From UBA7803 sp041395905 (lineage in GTDB: Bacteria > Pseudomonadota > Gammaproteobacteria > Pseudomonadales > Azotimanducaceae): a DNA stretch of 64,000 bases. A program made the translations under genes and the position numbers. The notes under the pieces were generated by a model. The model did not search any database, was not told where the DNA came from, and saw only the letters and a program-made list of their open reading frames with translations. Shown one piece after another: positions 35,877 to 46,173 of the stretch (within the stretch, counting starts at the first letter, position 1; each line of letters begins with the position of its first letter). The stretch spans positions 325,676-389,675 of the forward strand of contig JAWKZP010000004.1 of assembly GCA_041395905.1 (NCBI GenBank). The letters run 5' to 3'.

Positions 35877-36935
35877 TCAGCGCAGATGCGCGTCGAGAAA
35901 CGCAGCCAGCTCGCCGTACACCTGCTGCGACTCCGGCGCGTCCGGTTCGAATGCATAGCCCGCGTGCGACATGCCTTCATAGACATTGAGCTCGGCGGTG
36001 ACGCCCGCATTGCGCAGCTTGCGGTGCGTCCGAGCGGTATCGCTGAGAAACATGTCACGCGTTCCGGTCACGAGGTAGGTCGGCGGGAATCCGGAAAAGT
36101 CGCCGTACACCGGAGACAGCAAGGGATCTTTCAGGTCGCGTCCTGCGGCATACAGGCGGGCCGCAGCCCCGAGCGAGCCGTCGTACGTCACGAGCACCCG
36201 GTCGATACCCTCGTTGGTGAACAGGCTGTCGCCCGTTTTGCTGAGATCCGCCCAGGGCGTGCCCGCATAGATCGCCCCGGGGACCGGCAGCCCGAGCATC
36301 TTGAAACGATGCACGGCCGCCAATGCCAGGCCGCCGCCGGCAGAGGTGCCGCCAATCGCCAGGGCGCCGGGCGCGTGCCGCTCGAGCTCTGCCCGATAGA
36401 CCGAAACCACGTCCTCCACGGCAGCAGGAAAGGGATGGGCGGGCGGCATACGGTAGTCGATCGAAAGCGCATCGATCCCCGCGCTGCCCGCGATCCGGGC
36501 AGCTTCCGCCACACCCGAATCACCGCCGCCGTACACGTAGGCGCCGCCGTGTACGTACAGGAACAGGTGCTGCGAATGCGTGGGCGAGCGTCGCTCCGGG
36601 GTTACCCGGTGCACGCGTACGCCGGCGATCTCGTCGCGCTCGATCGAGACGTCGAACCGTCGCGCAAGTTCCGCGAGCGGCACGGTACGCGCGCTGTCCC
36701 GGGCCGCAATGGCGGCCTCCCACGCCGCAGTGCTTTGCGGATGTCGCGCCCGCGCGGCCACGTCGGGCTGAGGGGTTGCAGCGATGGAATCCCGCAGCAC
36801 CGCGCTCGCCCCGGCCGGGGGCGGAACGGCGCGCGGCCCCACCTGCCAGAGCGGGCCTTGCTGTGCCCATGCCGCTCCGGGCGTAGCGGCGACGAGCACC
36901 AGGGCGCAGAACAGACAGCGAACGGCCAGCGTCAT
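35877..36935 (-). CDS. exported alpha/beta hydrolase (HSL-type esterase)
   Basis: A 352-residue enzyme with a signal peptide (cleavage near AAWAQQG). It has the HGGAYVYGGG oxyanion motif (129-138) and the nucleophile elbow GGTSAGG with S198. The Asp in GTRDMFLSD and the His in GMSHAGY complete a likely triad. An N-terminal extension of about 90 residues precedes the hydrolase core. It is downstream of the SDR gene by 8 bases and likely shares its transcript. The substrate is unknown. Confidence 0.87.
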   Translation of the reverse strand: MTLAVRCLFCALVLVAATPGAAWAQQGPLWQVGPRAVPPPAGASAVLRDSIAATPQPDVAARARHPQSTAAWEAAIAARDSARTVPLAELARRFDVSIERDEIAGVRVHRVTPERRSPTHSQHLFLYVHGGAYVYGGGDSGVAEAARIAGSAGIDALSIDYRMPPAHPFPAAVEDVVSVYRAELERHAPGALAIGGTSAGGGLALAAVHRFKMLGLPVPGAIYAGTPWADLSKTGDSLFTNEGIDRVLVTYDGSLGAAARLYAAGRDLKDPLLSPVYGDFSGFPPTYLVTGTRDMFLSDTARTHRKLRNAGVTAELNVYEGMSHAGYAFEPDAPESQQVYGELAAFLDAHLR

Positions 36936-36943
36936 GAACCCAC

Positions 36944-37789
36944 CTACCAGTTGATGATGCGGTCGATGACACCCTCGAACGCCGCCGGATCCCAGGGCTC
37001 CGAGCTCATCGGGTCGACACCCTGGGAGGTCATCATCTTGTATGCGAACACGTGATTGACGTTGACGCCGAACGTCTGCCCGGTGATGTGTGCTGCCTTG
37101 TCAGAAGCGAGGAAGCACACCAGCGGTGCCATGAACTGGGGGCCGAAGGTCTCCTCGGACATGCCTTTCATGCCCGGCAGGTCGCGCGTCATACGCGTGT
37201 AGGCATTAGGGGCCAGCGCGTTCACCGTGATGCCGTAGCGGCTGAGCTCCATGGAAGCGATACGCGTCACCGCGTGAATACCGGCTTTCGCCGCGCCGTA
37301 GTTGATCTGACCGAAGTTGCCGAGCAGACCGGAACTCGATGACGTGTTGATGATACGGCCGCCGTCGCCCTGGTCCTTCATCTGCCGCGCAGCCGCCTGC
37401 AGGCAGGCGAAGGTGCCGGTCAGGTGCACATCCAGCACCGCCTGCCACTCCTCCGGATTCATCTTCAGCAGCGTGCGGTCACGCAGGATGCCGGCGTTGT
37501 TGACCAGGATGTCGATGCGTCCATAGTGCTCAACTGCGCGGCGCACGATGGCGTTGGCCCCCTCGAAGCTGGCGACGCTGGTGGCGTCGGCGATGGCATC
37601 GCCGCCGGCGGCCCGGATCTCCGCCGCCACCTGCTCCGCCGCGTCGCCGCCGCCCGAGCCATCGAGATCTGCGCCGGTGTCGTTGACCACCACGCGCGCG
37701 CCCTCGCGAGCGAACAGCAGCGCGTGCGCCCGCCCGATGCCCGTGCCCGCCCCGGTGATGACGGCAATCTTGTCGTTCAGCAGATCCAT
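36944..37789 (-). CDS. short-chain dehydrogenase/reductase
   Basis: A 281-residue classical SDR. TGAGTGIG (12-19) binds the cofactor, NNAG lies at 97-100, and the Ser (about 150-153), Y164 and K168 form the active site. The insertion NDTGADLDGSGGGDAAEQVAAEI after the second strand resembles the hydroxyacyl-CoA dehydrogenase part of multifunctional beta-oxidation enzymes. The N-terminal Asp-rich loop favours NAD(H). It is followed closely by an esterase gene on the same strand. Its likely job is oxidation of a hydroxyacyl or steroid-like alcohol (inference). Confidence 0.9.
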   Translation of the reverse strand: MDLLNDKIAVITGAGTGIGRAHALLFAREGARVVVNDTGADLDGSGGGDAAEQVAAEIRAAGGDAIADATSVASFEGANAIVRRAVEHYGRIDILVNNAGILRDRTLLKMNPEEWQAVLDVHLTGTFACLQAAARQMKDQGDGGRIINTSSSSGLLGNFGQINYGAAKAGIHAVTRIASMELSRYGITVNALAPNAYTRMTRDLPGMKGMSEETFGPQFMAPLVCFLASDKAAHITGQTFGVNVNHVFAYKMMTSQGVDPMSSEPWDPAAFEGVIDRIINW

Positions 37790-37840
37790 ATTCTCCCCTC
37801 CTCGGAGTCCGCTCCCGCCCGGAAGTCTAATGTACCCCCA

Positions 37841-39166
37841 TCACCCGCGCGACTGGCGCGCCAGCCGGAGAGCCAGCGTGCCGATCAGCAGTACACCCGC
37901 CGCCAGCAGCCCCCACAACAGCAGGGTGCGCCAGTCGATGGCTCGGGCGGCGGCGTTCAGGCGCTCGGGCCCACCCAGCATTTGCGGCGCCCCCAGCGAA
38001 GCCTGAGGCAGATCGGCCAGGTCGGCGGAGCCATCCAGCCGCTTCGCGAGCTCTTCCACCGGCCACTGCCGACCGGCGATGTCCGCCTGTCCGTAGGCAA
38101 GGGTGAATGGCGCCGCGCCCTGCTTGAGAAACACCAGCTCGTCCGGTACCCATCCCACACTCAGGGTAGGGGCCGGTTGCGCCGGGTCGCTCGGCACCAC
38201 GCGCCAGTAGCGATCACCGGTCCGCTGCGCCACCGCAGGATCGGAGCTCACGGCGTTGCCCTCCACCATCGCCCGATAGAACACGTGGTTGCCCAGATCG
38301 AGCCATCTGTCGGTCGGTCGCGCACGCGAGAATACGCGGCAATCGAGCAGATAGCTCGGCGTCGCAAGTGCCGGTGCGAATCGATCCACCGGAAAGCTGC
38401 CACCCGCGTCGAACTCGTAGCCGCCCTCAACCGGTTCTGCCGCGAGCGCTTTCCATTGCCGCCACGGGGTCTGCGCCGCCTGCTGGCGCACTCGGGCCGC
38501 AGAAACGACCATGGGCTCGGCGCCGTCGAGCTGCCGCAGCCGCAGATAGTCGTGACCCGTCGACCCGAGCAGCACGCGATTCAACACTACCTCGTGCCCC
38601 GCCGTCTGCAGCGCCGCCAGGGTGGCCGACGCCACGACGGGATGCCAGACGTCGAGATCGTCGCTGCCGTCGATGCGCACGTGAGCGACCACGTTGGCCG
38701 CCGCGGGCACCCAGGTCAGTGCCAGCTCCAGGTCCCCGTCCTGAACCTGGCTGAGGTCGAGCAGATAGTCGCTGCGGGTCGTGCCCGGCGTCGCGGCGCC
38801 GCGCACGGCCACCACCGTACCATCACTGCCGAGCTCGATGTCGACCGCTGCGGCGGCACTGGAAGGGTCCGCGGCCGGCAGGGTGAACAGGGGCACGTCG
38901 ATCCACTCGCCGCTCGCTCTGCCCGGGCGCGGGCGTCGCAGCGCGTATGGAACCTCCTCACCCGCGCCGTTGAAGACGCGCAGATCGCCCAGATCGGCGC
39001 GCACTACCCATTCGTAGACGTCCTGAGGCAGGTCGACCCGCTGAACCGGCGCATCGCCCACCAGCAGCGTCCGCCCGCGCGCGAAGTCCGCCGGCGCTGC
39101 CGAGGTGACGGCGGCGCAGATGCACACAAGTGCCGCGAGGCACAGGCTCACGGCGTTTCGCATCAC
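37841..39166 (-). CDS. DUF3999 family envelope protein
   Basis: A 441-residue protein with a signal peptide (cleavage near TSAAPAD), a long periplasmic beta-rich part and one C-terminal transmembrane helix (about 412-432). The opening VQRVDLPQDVYEWVVRADLGDLRVFNGAG is typical of DUF3999. These proteins are usually paired with DUF2339 proteins, as here, where the start overlaps the DUF2339 stop by 4 bases. No enzyme motif is visible. The function is unknown. Confidence 0.85.
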   Translation of the reverse strand: MMRNAVSLCLAALVCICAAVTSAAPADFARGRTLLVGDAPVQRVDLPQDVYEWVVRADLGDLRVFNGAGEEVPYALRRPRPGRASGEWIDVPLFTLPAADPSSAAAAVDIELGSDGTVVAVRGAATPGTTRSDYLLDLSQVQDGDLELALTWVPAAANVVAHVRIDGSDDLDVWHPVVASATLAALQTAGHEVVLNRVLLGSTGHDYLRLRQLDGAEPMVVSAARVRQQAAQTPWRQWKALAAEPVEGGYEFDAGGSFPVDRFAPALATPSYLLDCRVFSRARPTDRWLDLGNHVFYRAMVEGNAVSSDPAVAQRTGDRYWRVVPSDPAQPAPTLSVGWVPDELVFLKQGAAPFTLAYGQADIAGRQWPVEELAKRLDGSADLADLPQASLGAPQMLGGPERLNAAARAIDWRTLLLWGLLAAGVLLIGTLALRLARQSRG

Positions 39167-41877
39167 GTCGGTTGCGCCGAGCGTTTTGCGGGCGGCAGCG
39201 GTGCCAGATAACCGATCAGCAGCATGAGCACTCCTACGGTGATGAAGGACACGATACGCGCCACGGTATTCAGGTTCGACAGGTCGACCGTGAACAGCTT
39301 GAAGATCACCACCGCCAGCAGCAGCGCGCCGGTGATCCAGGCGGGACGATGGTCACGACGCGCGCCGAACCCCATCAAGGCCAGGGCGGTCAGTGTCCAC
39401 AGTATCGATGCCGTGGCCTGAAAGGCGTCGGACGCTGCCAGGCGCTCGATCGGGTACGGCACGCCAGCGTAGTAGTGCACCGCCCTTGCCGCGCTCAGGT
39501 TCAGCCAGCCGAATGCCAGCGCGCCGATGGCGATGCGCAGCCCCCGCTGATAGGTCATCATCCCGGTGTTACCCAGTCGGCGGGTCCACCACCATGCCAC
39601 GAGGAGGATTCCGAGCTGGGTCAGTTCCAGCGGATTGAGCAGCACCAGGTAAGGTAGCGGCGCCGGGTTGCCGGCCTGGATGCCGCTGACGCACAACCAG
39701 AGCGCCAGCGCACCAAACATCACCGCCATGCCCCAACCCAGATAGCTTTCGGGCTGTTCTGACAGCGGCCAGCGTGCATGCCCCTTCACACCGAGGAGCG
39801 CCACGACCACCAGCAGCGGTACCGCACCCCAGAGCATGGCTTCCCAGCCCGTGTCCGGCAGCAGCGGATGGGTGAGCGCCACCGCGGTCCACGCCAGAAA
39901 CAGCGCTGCGAACCACCAGCCGCCGGCGTGCCAGAACGGCAGCGGCCGCGCAAACGCGCTCGCCCGCCGCAGATGCCAGAGCAATGCCGCAAACGCCACC
40001 GGCCACGCGAGCCAGCCCAGGTCCGCCAGCGGCGACTTGCGCGCCCAGCCCGCATCGAGGCCGAACAGCGCCACCACGAGCGCCGGCAGCAGCAGAAATC
40101 CCGGCGCGAGAACTTCCCGCCAGCGCAGCCGGGCCGCCAGCAGCACGAGTGCCGCCGTCGTCAGCCCGGCCGTGAGCACGCCCAGGTGCTCGTTGACGTT
40201 GTTGGGTTCCAGCGGCCCGTACCAGCCCGGCACGTAGCGGTCGATCTCGGTGAGAAACGCCGCGTACCACCACAACGTGGCCCACAGCAGAAACAGCCAG
40301 CGCAGCGCCCGCTCCAGCCGATGAATTGCGGCATTGGGGCCAGCAAGCAGGTAGCTGCTGCAACCGCCGGCCAGCGCGATGAGCACCGCGCCGAGAAAGC
40401 CGCTGTTGAAGAACAAGCGGTCGTCGTGACCCGAGAGCAGCAGATCACCCAGGAACGCGACGGCGGCAGCCAGCTGCAGCAGCATGCCGGCGACTCTCGG
40501 CAGAAGCTGACGCTGCCGCAGCCCGACCCACAACAGACCGGCACCCTCGAGTGCCCAGATGGCACCGGTCCAGCGCTGGTTGTCGAAGGCAAAGGGAATG
40601 GCCAGGGTCGCGAACACGATGGCGAGCGCCAGAAACGAACGTCCCAGCAGGTTGCTGAAGTCGCCCCGCCGGCGCAGCCAGAACACCAGTGCCAGATACA
40701 CGGCAGCTGCGGCCAGCGCCGAGTAGGCGAGCCCGAACGGCATGTCCGCTACCAGCGCCGCCTGGAGGGCGAAGGCCACGATGGGCGTGCCGAACACGAG
40801 GGTTCCGTCGACCAGCCCCTTCAGGTCGACCTCGCGATGTCGGGCGAACAGTACGCTCACCCCCAGGTAGTAGGCAAAGAACAGCACCAGGAAGGGCTCC
40901 GTGGTGGCGAAGAATTCGGGCCGGTAGTACTGATATCCCCAGGTTGCGCCGATGGCAAAGGTGAACACGAAGCCGACCCAGTTGAGCCAGCGCCAGGCAC
41001 GATACCAGGCGATCACCAGAATGCCGGCGTTGAGCAGCGCGTAGTAGGAAAACAGCGCCACGTGGCTGCCGGCGCCGGTGGAGATCAGCACAGGCGCGAG
41101 AAAGCCGCCGGCCATCGAGAAGATCGCCAGCGCCTGAGCGTTCTGCAGCACGGCGAGCAGACTGGACGCGGCTACCAGCACCACCAGCATGACGAACGCC
41201 GCCGGCAGCGGCACCAGGTCGTACAGCCGCGCCGCCGCGAACACCGTCAGATACAGCAGGCCCACACCCGCACCCTGCAGCACCAGGCCATAGGTGTCCC
41301 TGCGCTGGCGTAGCCGCCAGCCGATCGCCGCCAGCGCGATGCCGCCCGCTGCGCTGCCGGCGAGGCGCAGCTCGATGGGCAGCAGATCGCGCTCGAAGGC
41401 GTAGCGCAATAGAAAAGCCACACCAAAGAACAGCACCACCACGCCGATCCGCACCACGGGATTGCCGCCGGTGAAGAAGCTGAGCGCCCGAGCCGCGAAC
41501 CGGCGCACGGCGAGATCGAACGCGGTCGGCGGCGGCGGTTGCCAGACGCGCGGCGGCGGAACCCGATCAGCTGCGCTCGTCGCGCCCGGCGCCGCCGCAG
41601 GCGCGTTTGGCGCCGCCGCTTCTGCAGCCGCTGGCGCGGCATTGCTGCTGTCCGTGGCCGGCGGGCGTGGGACCACGTCCAGCAGCGTGCTTGTGGCGGC
41701 CTTGGGAGCGGGCTCCCCAGCCAGCGCTTCGACGCGCTGCTCCAGACGCCGCAGGTCACGCTGCAGCGTCCAGAGATAGGCGCCACCGATGCCGGCCAGG
41801 GCACCGAAGAAGAAGCCTGCTTCGCCGAACACCAGCCCGGCGATCAACGCGACCGCGAGGCCCACGAGAATCTGCAT
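39163..41877 (-). CDS. DUF2339 large polytopic membrane protein
   Basis: A 904-residue membrane protein with some 25 or more hydrophobic segments. It starts with a membrane segment (MQILVGLAVALIAGLVFGEAG), a short basic coiled coil (LQRDLRRLEQRVEALAG), and a Pro/Ala-rich linker, then a dense run of helices. This is the DUF2339 layout. The ATG at 41877 was chosen because it begins exactly at the first helix; an upstream extension of 49 residues is Cys/Trp-rich and unlikely. It is coupled to DUF3999 downstream by ATGA. The function is unknown. Confidence 0.86.
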   Translation of the reverse strand: MQILVGLAVALIAGLVFGEAGFFFGALAGIGGAYLWTLQRDLRRLEQRVEALAGEPAPKAATSTLLDVVPRPPATDSSNAAPAAAEAAAPNAPAAAPGATSAADRVPPPRVWQPPPPTAFDLAVRRFAARALSFFTGGNPVVRIGVVVLFFGVAFLLRYAFERDLLPIELRLAGSAAGGIALAAIGWRLRQRRDTYGLVLQGAGVGLLYLTVFAAARLYDLVPLPAAFVMLVVLVAASSLLAVLQNAQALAIFSMAGGFLAPVLISTGAGSHVALFSYYALLNAGILVIAWYRAWRWLNWVGFVFTFAIGATWGYQYYRPEFFATTEPFLVLFFAYYLGVSVLFARHREVDLKGLVDGTLVFGTPIVAFALQAALVADMPFGLAYSALAAAAVYLALVFWLRRRGDFSNLLGRSFLALAIVFATLAIPFAFDNQRWTGAIWALEGAGLLWVGLRQRQLLPRVAGMLLQLAAAVAFLGDLLLSGHDDRLFFNSGFLGAVLIALAGGCSSYLLAGPNAAIHRLERALRWLFLLWATLWWYAAFLTEIDRYVPGWYGPLEPNNVNEHLGVLTAGLTTAALVLLAARLRWREVLAPGFLLLPALVVALFGLDAGWARKSPLADLGWLAWPVAFAALLWHLRRASAFARPLPFWHAGGWWFAALFLAWTAVALTHPLLPDTGWEAMLWGAVPLLVVVALLGVKGHARWPLSEQPESYLGWGMAVMFGALALWLCVSGIQAGNPAPLPYLVLLNPLELTQLGILLVAWWWTRRLGNTGMMTYQRGLRIAIGALAFGWLNLSAARAVHYYAGVPYPIERLAASDAFQATASILWTLTALALMGFGARRDHRPAWITGALLLAVVIFKLFTVDLSNLNTVARIVSFITVGVLMLLIGYLAPLPPAKRSAQPT

Positions 41878-42038
41878 CAGCGAGTCCGCACAGGAACCTG
41901 ACGGTAGCCTGCCGCATCCCCGGAGCCAAATCCACAGAGCGCTCGCGAGCATTGACTCGCAGGCGCGGCACAAACATGCTGACGGTCGCGCATGGGCGCA
42001 CGGGCGCCCCGACCACGCAACCACGCTCGAGGGCGGCC

Positions 42039-43076
42039 ATGAACCGCATGTTGCGACTTGCCGGCAGAGTCACGGGTTATCTGGGCGCGCTGATCGCGCT
42101 GCTGATCGTCGCAGGCGCGGCCTACCAGTGGTGGGCGGAGCGGCGCGACGCAGCGGCCTATCCAATGCCGGGCGCGCTCGTCGAGGTGGATGCGACCGGT
42201 CGCAGGCTGCATCTGTACTGCTCGGGCACCACCGCCGAGCCGGGCGCGCCCACCGTCGTGCTGGAAAGCGGCCTCACCGCTCCCTTTGCGGCCTGGCGCC
42301 AGGTGCAGAGCGCGGTGGAGACCGGCGCCAGGGTCTGCAGCTACGACCGTGCCGGCATGGGCTGGAGCGACCCCTCGCCGAACCCCACGCGAACGAGCTA
42401 CGTGGTCGAAGACCTGGAACGTTTGCTCGATCGAGGCGGGGTTGCCGGGCCGCTGCTGCTCGTCGGATGGTCGGCCGGCGGCGTCTTCGTGCGCGCATTT
42501 GCCGCACGCAATCCGCGCCGCGTCGCCGGCATGGTGCTGGTGGATTCGTCGCACGAATCCCAGGGACTGCGCCTGCCTGCGGAGCCCGGGAGCGCCGGAA
42601 TGCTGCGCATGCTTGAGATCTGCCGCGCAACCGCATGGAGCGGTGTGGTGCGGCTGGGCGGCGCCATGAATCAGATTCTGGCCGGGCAACCACTGCCCGA
42701 GGCGCTGCGCGCGGAGCAGCTGGCGTTGTTCAATCGCACGAGCTACTGCAGCGGCGTGATGCGGGAAGTGGACGGATTTCCGCAGGACGTGCGCCAGGAG
42801 CATGGGCCGAGCACGCTGGGCGAACTGCCGCTGATCGTGATCACGCGGGGCCGACCGATGACCAGCGACGATGCGCCACCCGGCGCGGATCCGGCGTTCG
42901 CGGATGAAGTGAACCGTGTCTGGAGTCAGCTGCAGAACGAGCTGGCGGCGCTCTCCAGCCATTCCGAGCACTGGTTCGCCGAGCACAGCGGCCACGCCAT
43001 TCCCTATGACCAGCCGGAAATCGTGGTACGCGCCATCAACCGGCTGCTGGACGAAACGGGCGCGGCGCGCCGCTGA
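42039..43076 (+). CDS. membrane-anchored alpha/beta hydrolase
   Basis: A 345-residue protein with an N-terminal membrane segment (about 10-30), which probably anchors the catalytic domain in the periplasm. SYDRAGMGWSDPS and the elbow VGWSAGGVF with S145 are typical of the alpha/beta hydrolase 1 fold. The His is likely in SEHWFAEHSGHAIPYDQPE. GAGGG precedes the ATG. It is divergent from DUF2339 and is followed after 2 bases by a CarS-like gene, so these two are coupled. The substrate is unknown. Confidence 0.85.
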   Translation: MNRMLRLAGRVTGYLGALIALLIVAGAAYQWWAERRDAAAYPMPGALVEVDATGRRLHLYCSGTTAEPGAPTVVLESGLTAPFAAWRQVQSAVETGARVCSYDRAGMGWSDPSPNPTRTSYVVEDLERLLDRGGVAGPLLLVGWSAGGVFVRAFAARNPRRVAGMVLVDSSHESQGLRLPAEPGSAGMLRMLEICRATAWSGVVRLGGAMNQILAGQPLPEALRAEQLALFNRTSYCSGVMREVDGFPQDVRQEHGPSTLGELPLIVITRGRPMTSDDAPPGADPAFADEVNRVWSQLQNELAALSSHSEHWFAEHSGHAIPYDQPEIVVRAINRLLDETGAARR

Positions 43077-43078
43077 CC

Positions 43079-43573
43079 GTGTCGTTGACTCTCGCCATTA
43101 CCTTGAAGGTCGTGCTGCTGTCGCTCGCGGCCAACGGCACGCCGATCCTCGGCAAACGCCTGCTGGGCACGCGGCTGGCCGTGCCACTGGATGGCGGTCG
43201 GATGTTCTTCGACGGACGGCCCATACTCGGCCGCAGCAAGACCCTGCGCGGGCTGCTGCTCAGCATCGCCGCCTGCGCCCTCACGGGCAGCGTGCTCGGC
43301 TACCCCTGGAGCCTGGGGGCCGCGTTCGGCGCAGCGTCCATGGCCGGCGACGCGCTCTCGAGCTTCGTCAAGCGGCGACTCGACATACCACCCAGCGGCC
43401 GGTTCATGGGTCTGGACCAGATTCCCGAGATCCTGCTGCCATTGTGGCTGTGCCGCGACGCGCTGGCGCTGGACTGGCCATCCATCGTCGTGCTGACGGT
43501 GCTGCTCGCCGCCGGCTCACTGCTGCTCTCGCCGTTGATGTACCGGATCGGGCTGCGCGACCGCCCGTACTGA
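43079..43573 (+). CDS. CDP-archaeol synthase (CarS)-like membrane protein
   Basis: A 164-residue polytopic protein starting at GTG, 2 bases after the hydrolase stop. It has four or five hydrophobic segments and the patterns GGRMFFDGRPILGRSKTLRG and GDALSSFVKRRLDIPPSG followed by MGLDQIPE, which match the CarS/DUF46 family. In archaea CarS makes CDP-archaeol from CTP and an unsaturated archaetidic acid; bacterial homologues are uncharacterised, and a CDP-activated lipid product would be inference only. Confidence 0.8.
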   Translation: MSLTLAITLKVVLLSLAANGTPILGKRLLGTRLAVPLDGGRMFFDGRPILGRSKTLRGLLLSIAACALTGSVLGYPWSLGAAFGAASMAGDALSSFVKRRLDIPPSGRFMGLDQIPEILLPLWLCRDALALDWPSIVVLTVLLAAGSLLLSPLMYRIGLRDRPY

Positions 43574-43681
43574 TCCGTCCGGCCGTTGCGGCCACGGCGG
43601 GCCCCCGCTGTAACAGCCCGCACGGCATACGTTATCCTCTTCGATTCCGGACGCCAGTGCCTAGATTGGGGGAACAACGCT

Positions 43682-44863
43682 ATGGCCTACGTGGAGCATC
43701 GCACCGTTCACGACGCAGACTCCCATGTCATGGAGCTGCCGACGAAGATCCTCGAGTATCTGGAGCAGGAGCATCACGAGGCTTTTGCCGCCCGCAGCAA
43801 CAAGACGCTGCAGATGCCCGACCACCTGAAGACGGCCGTCGCCAAGCAAGATGACGCGGCGTTCCGTGCTGGAGACGAAGCCAATCTGCTGCTGCGCAAG
43901 AACCATCTCGCCCTCGGCGCGTTCCGCCGCGAAGACCGCCCCAGGACCCTGGATCTGCTCGGCTTCACCAGCCAACTGGTATTCACCACCGCCGCGCTCG
44001 GCAACTACGGTCTCGACGACGGCGACGACGTGCCGCTGGCGCTGGCGGCGGCGCGCGCCCACAACCGCATGAATGCGGACTTCTGCGCCATCGATCGCCG
44101 CCTGCTGGCCACCGGCTACGTGCCGCTCATCGATTTCGATGCGGCGCCCCGGATCGCGGCGGAGGCCATCGAACTCGGCTGCAAAGGCCTGATCATCCCC
44201 TCGAGCTGCCCGCGCGGGCACAGCCCCAGCCACATCGCCCTGGATCCGCTCTGGGCCACGGCGCAGGAAGCCGGGGTGCCGATCCTGTTCCACGTCGGCG
44301 GCGAGGAGAAGATGCGCGCCAGCTACTTCGAGAACGGGCTGCCCCGGGTGCTGGACTTTCATGGCGGTGACGAGAACTTCACGGCGCTGAGCTTCATGAC
44401 CATTCCGTTGTCGCTGTGGCAGACCATGGCGGCGTTGGTCTACGACGGCGTTCTGGACCGGTTTCCGCGCCTCAAGTTCGGCGCGATCGAGCTCGGCGCC
44501 TCCTGGCTGCCCAGCTGGATGCGCTTTCTCGACTCCGGCTTCCACGCGTTCCGCAAGGGCGAGGAGCGCCTGAAAAAGCTGTCGGACGTGCCGAGTGAGA
44601 TCGTCAAACGGCAGCTGCGGGTCACGCCCTACGCGCACGAGCCGAGCGGCTGGATCATCGAGAACTCGAGCGATGACATGCTGCTGTTCTCGTCGGACTT
44701 TCCCCATGTGGAAGGCGGCCGCAACCCGATCAAGCGCTTCGAGGAGAATCTGGGCGGCGTCAGCGAGACGGCCCGGCGCAAGTTCTACCGGGACAACTTC
44801 ATCGATCTCATGGGGCCGGCGCTCGAGCCGGCTCTGCACGACCACCCGTCGCTCGCCGCATGA
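43682..44863 (+). CDS. amidohydrolase_2 family metal-dependent hydrolase
   Basis: A 393-residue TIM-barrel hydrolase or decarboxylase. DADSHVMEL near the N-terminus, H204 in LFHVGGEE, and D339 with H342 in SSDFPHVEGG are the expected metal and active-site positions. The ACMSD/amidohydrolase_2 group includes decarboxylases and hydrolases of aromatic catabolites; the substrate is unknown. GGGGGAA precedes the ATG by about 10 bases. It lies 79 bases upstream of the polyamine genes; linkage is uncertain. Confidence 0.87.
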   Translation: MAYVEHRTVHDADSHVMELPTKILEYLEQEHHEAFAARSNKTLQMPDHLKTAVAKQDDAAFRAGDEANLLLRKNHLALGAFRREDRPRTLDLLGFTSQLVFTTAALGNYGLDDGDDVPLALAAARAHNRMNADFCAIDRRLLATGYVPLIDFDAAPRIAAEAIELGCKGLIIPSSCPRGHSPSHIALDPLWATAQEAGVPILFHVGGEEKMRASYFENGLPRVLDFHGGDENFTALSFMTIPLSLWQTMAALVYDGVLDRFPRLKFGAIELGASWLPSWMRFLDSGFHAFRKGEERLKKLSDVPSEIVKRQLRVTPYAHEPSGWIIENSSDDMLLFSSDFPHVEGGRNPIKRFEENLGGVSETARRKFYRDNFIDLMGPALEPALHDHPSLAA

Positions 44864-44942
44864 CCGGCAGGTACGCCGGGGCCGGCTCGGGCAGACGCGT
44901 TGAGGGGCAATCCAAACCTACAGGACCAGGAGGTGTGACGAG

Positions 44943-46160
<1,218 letters not shown>

Positions 46161-46173
46161 GCCGGGGGCAGCC

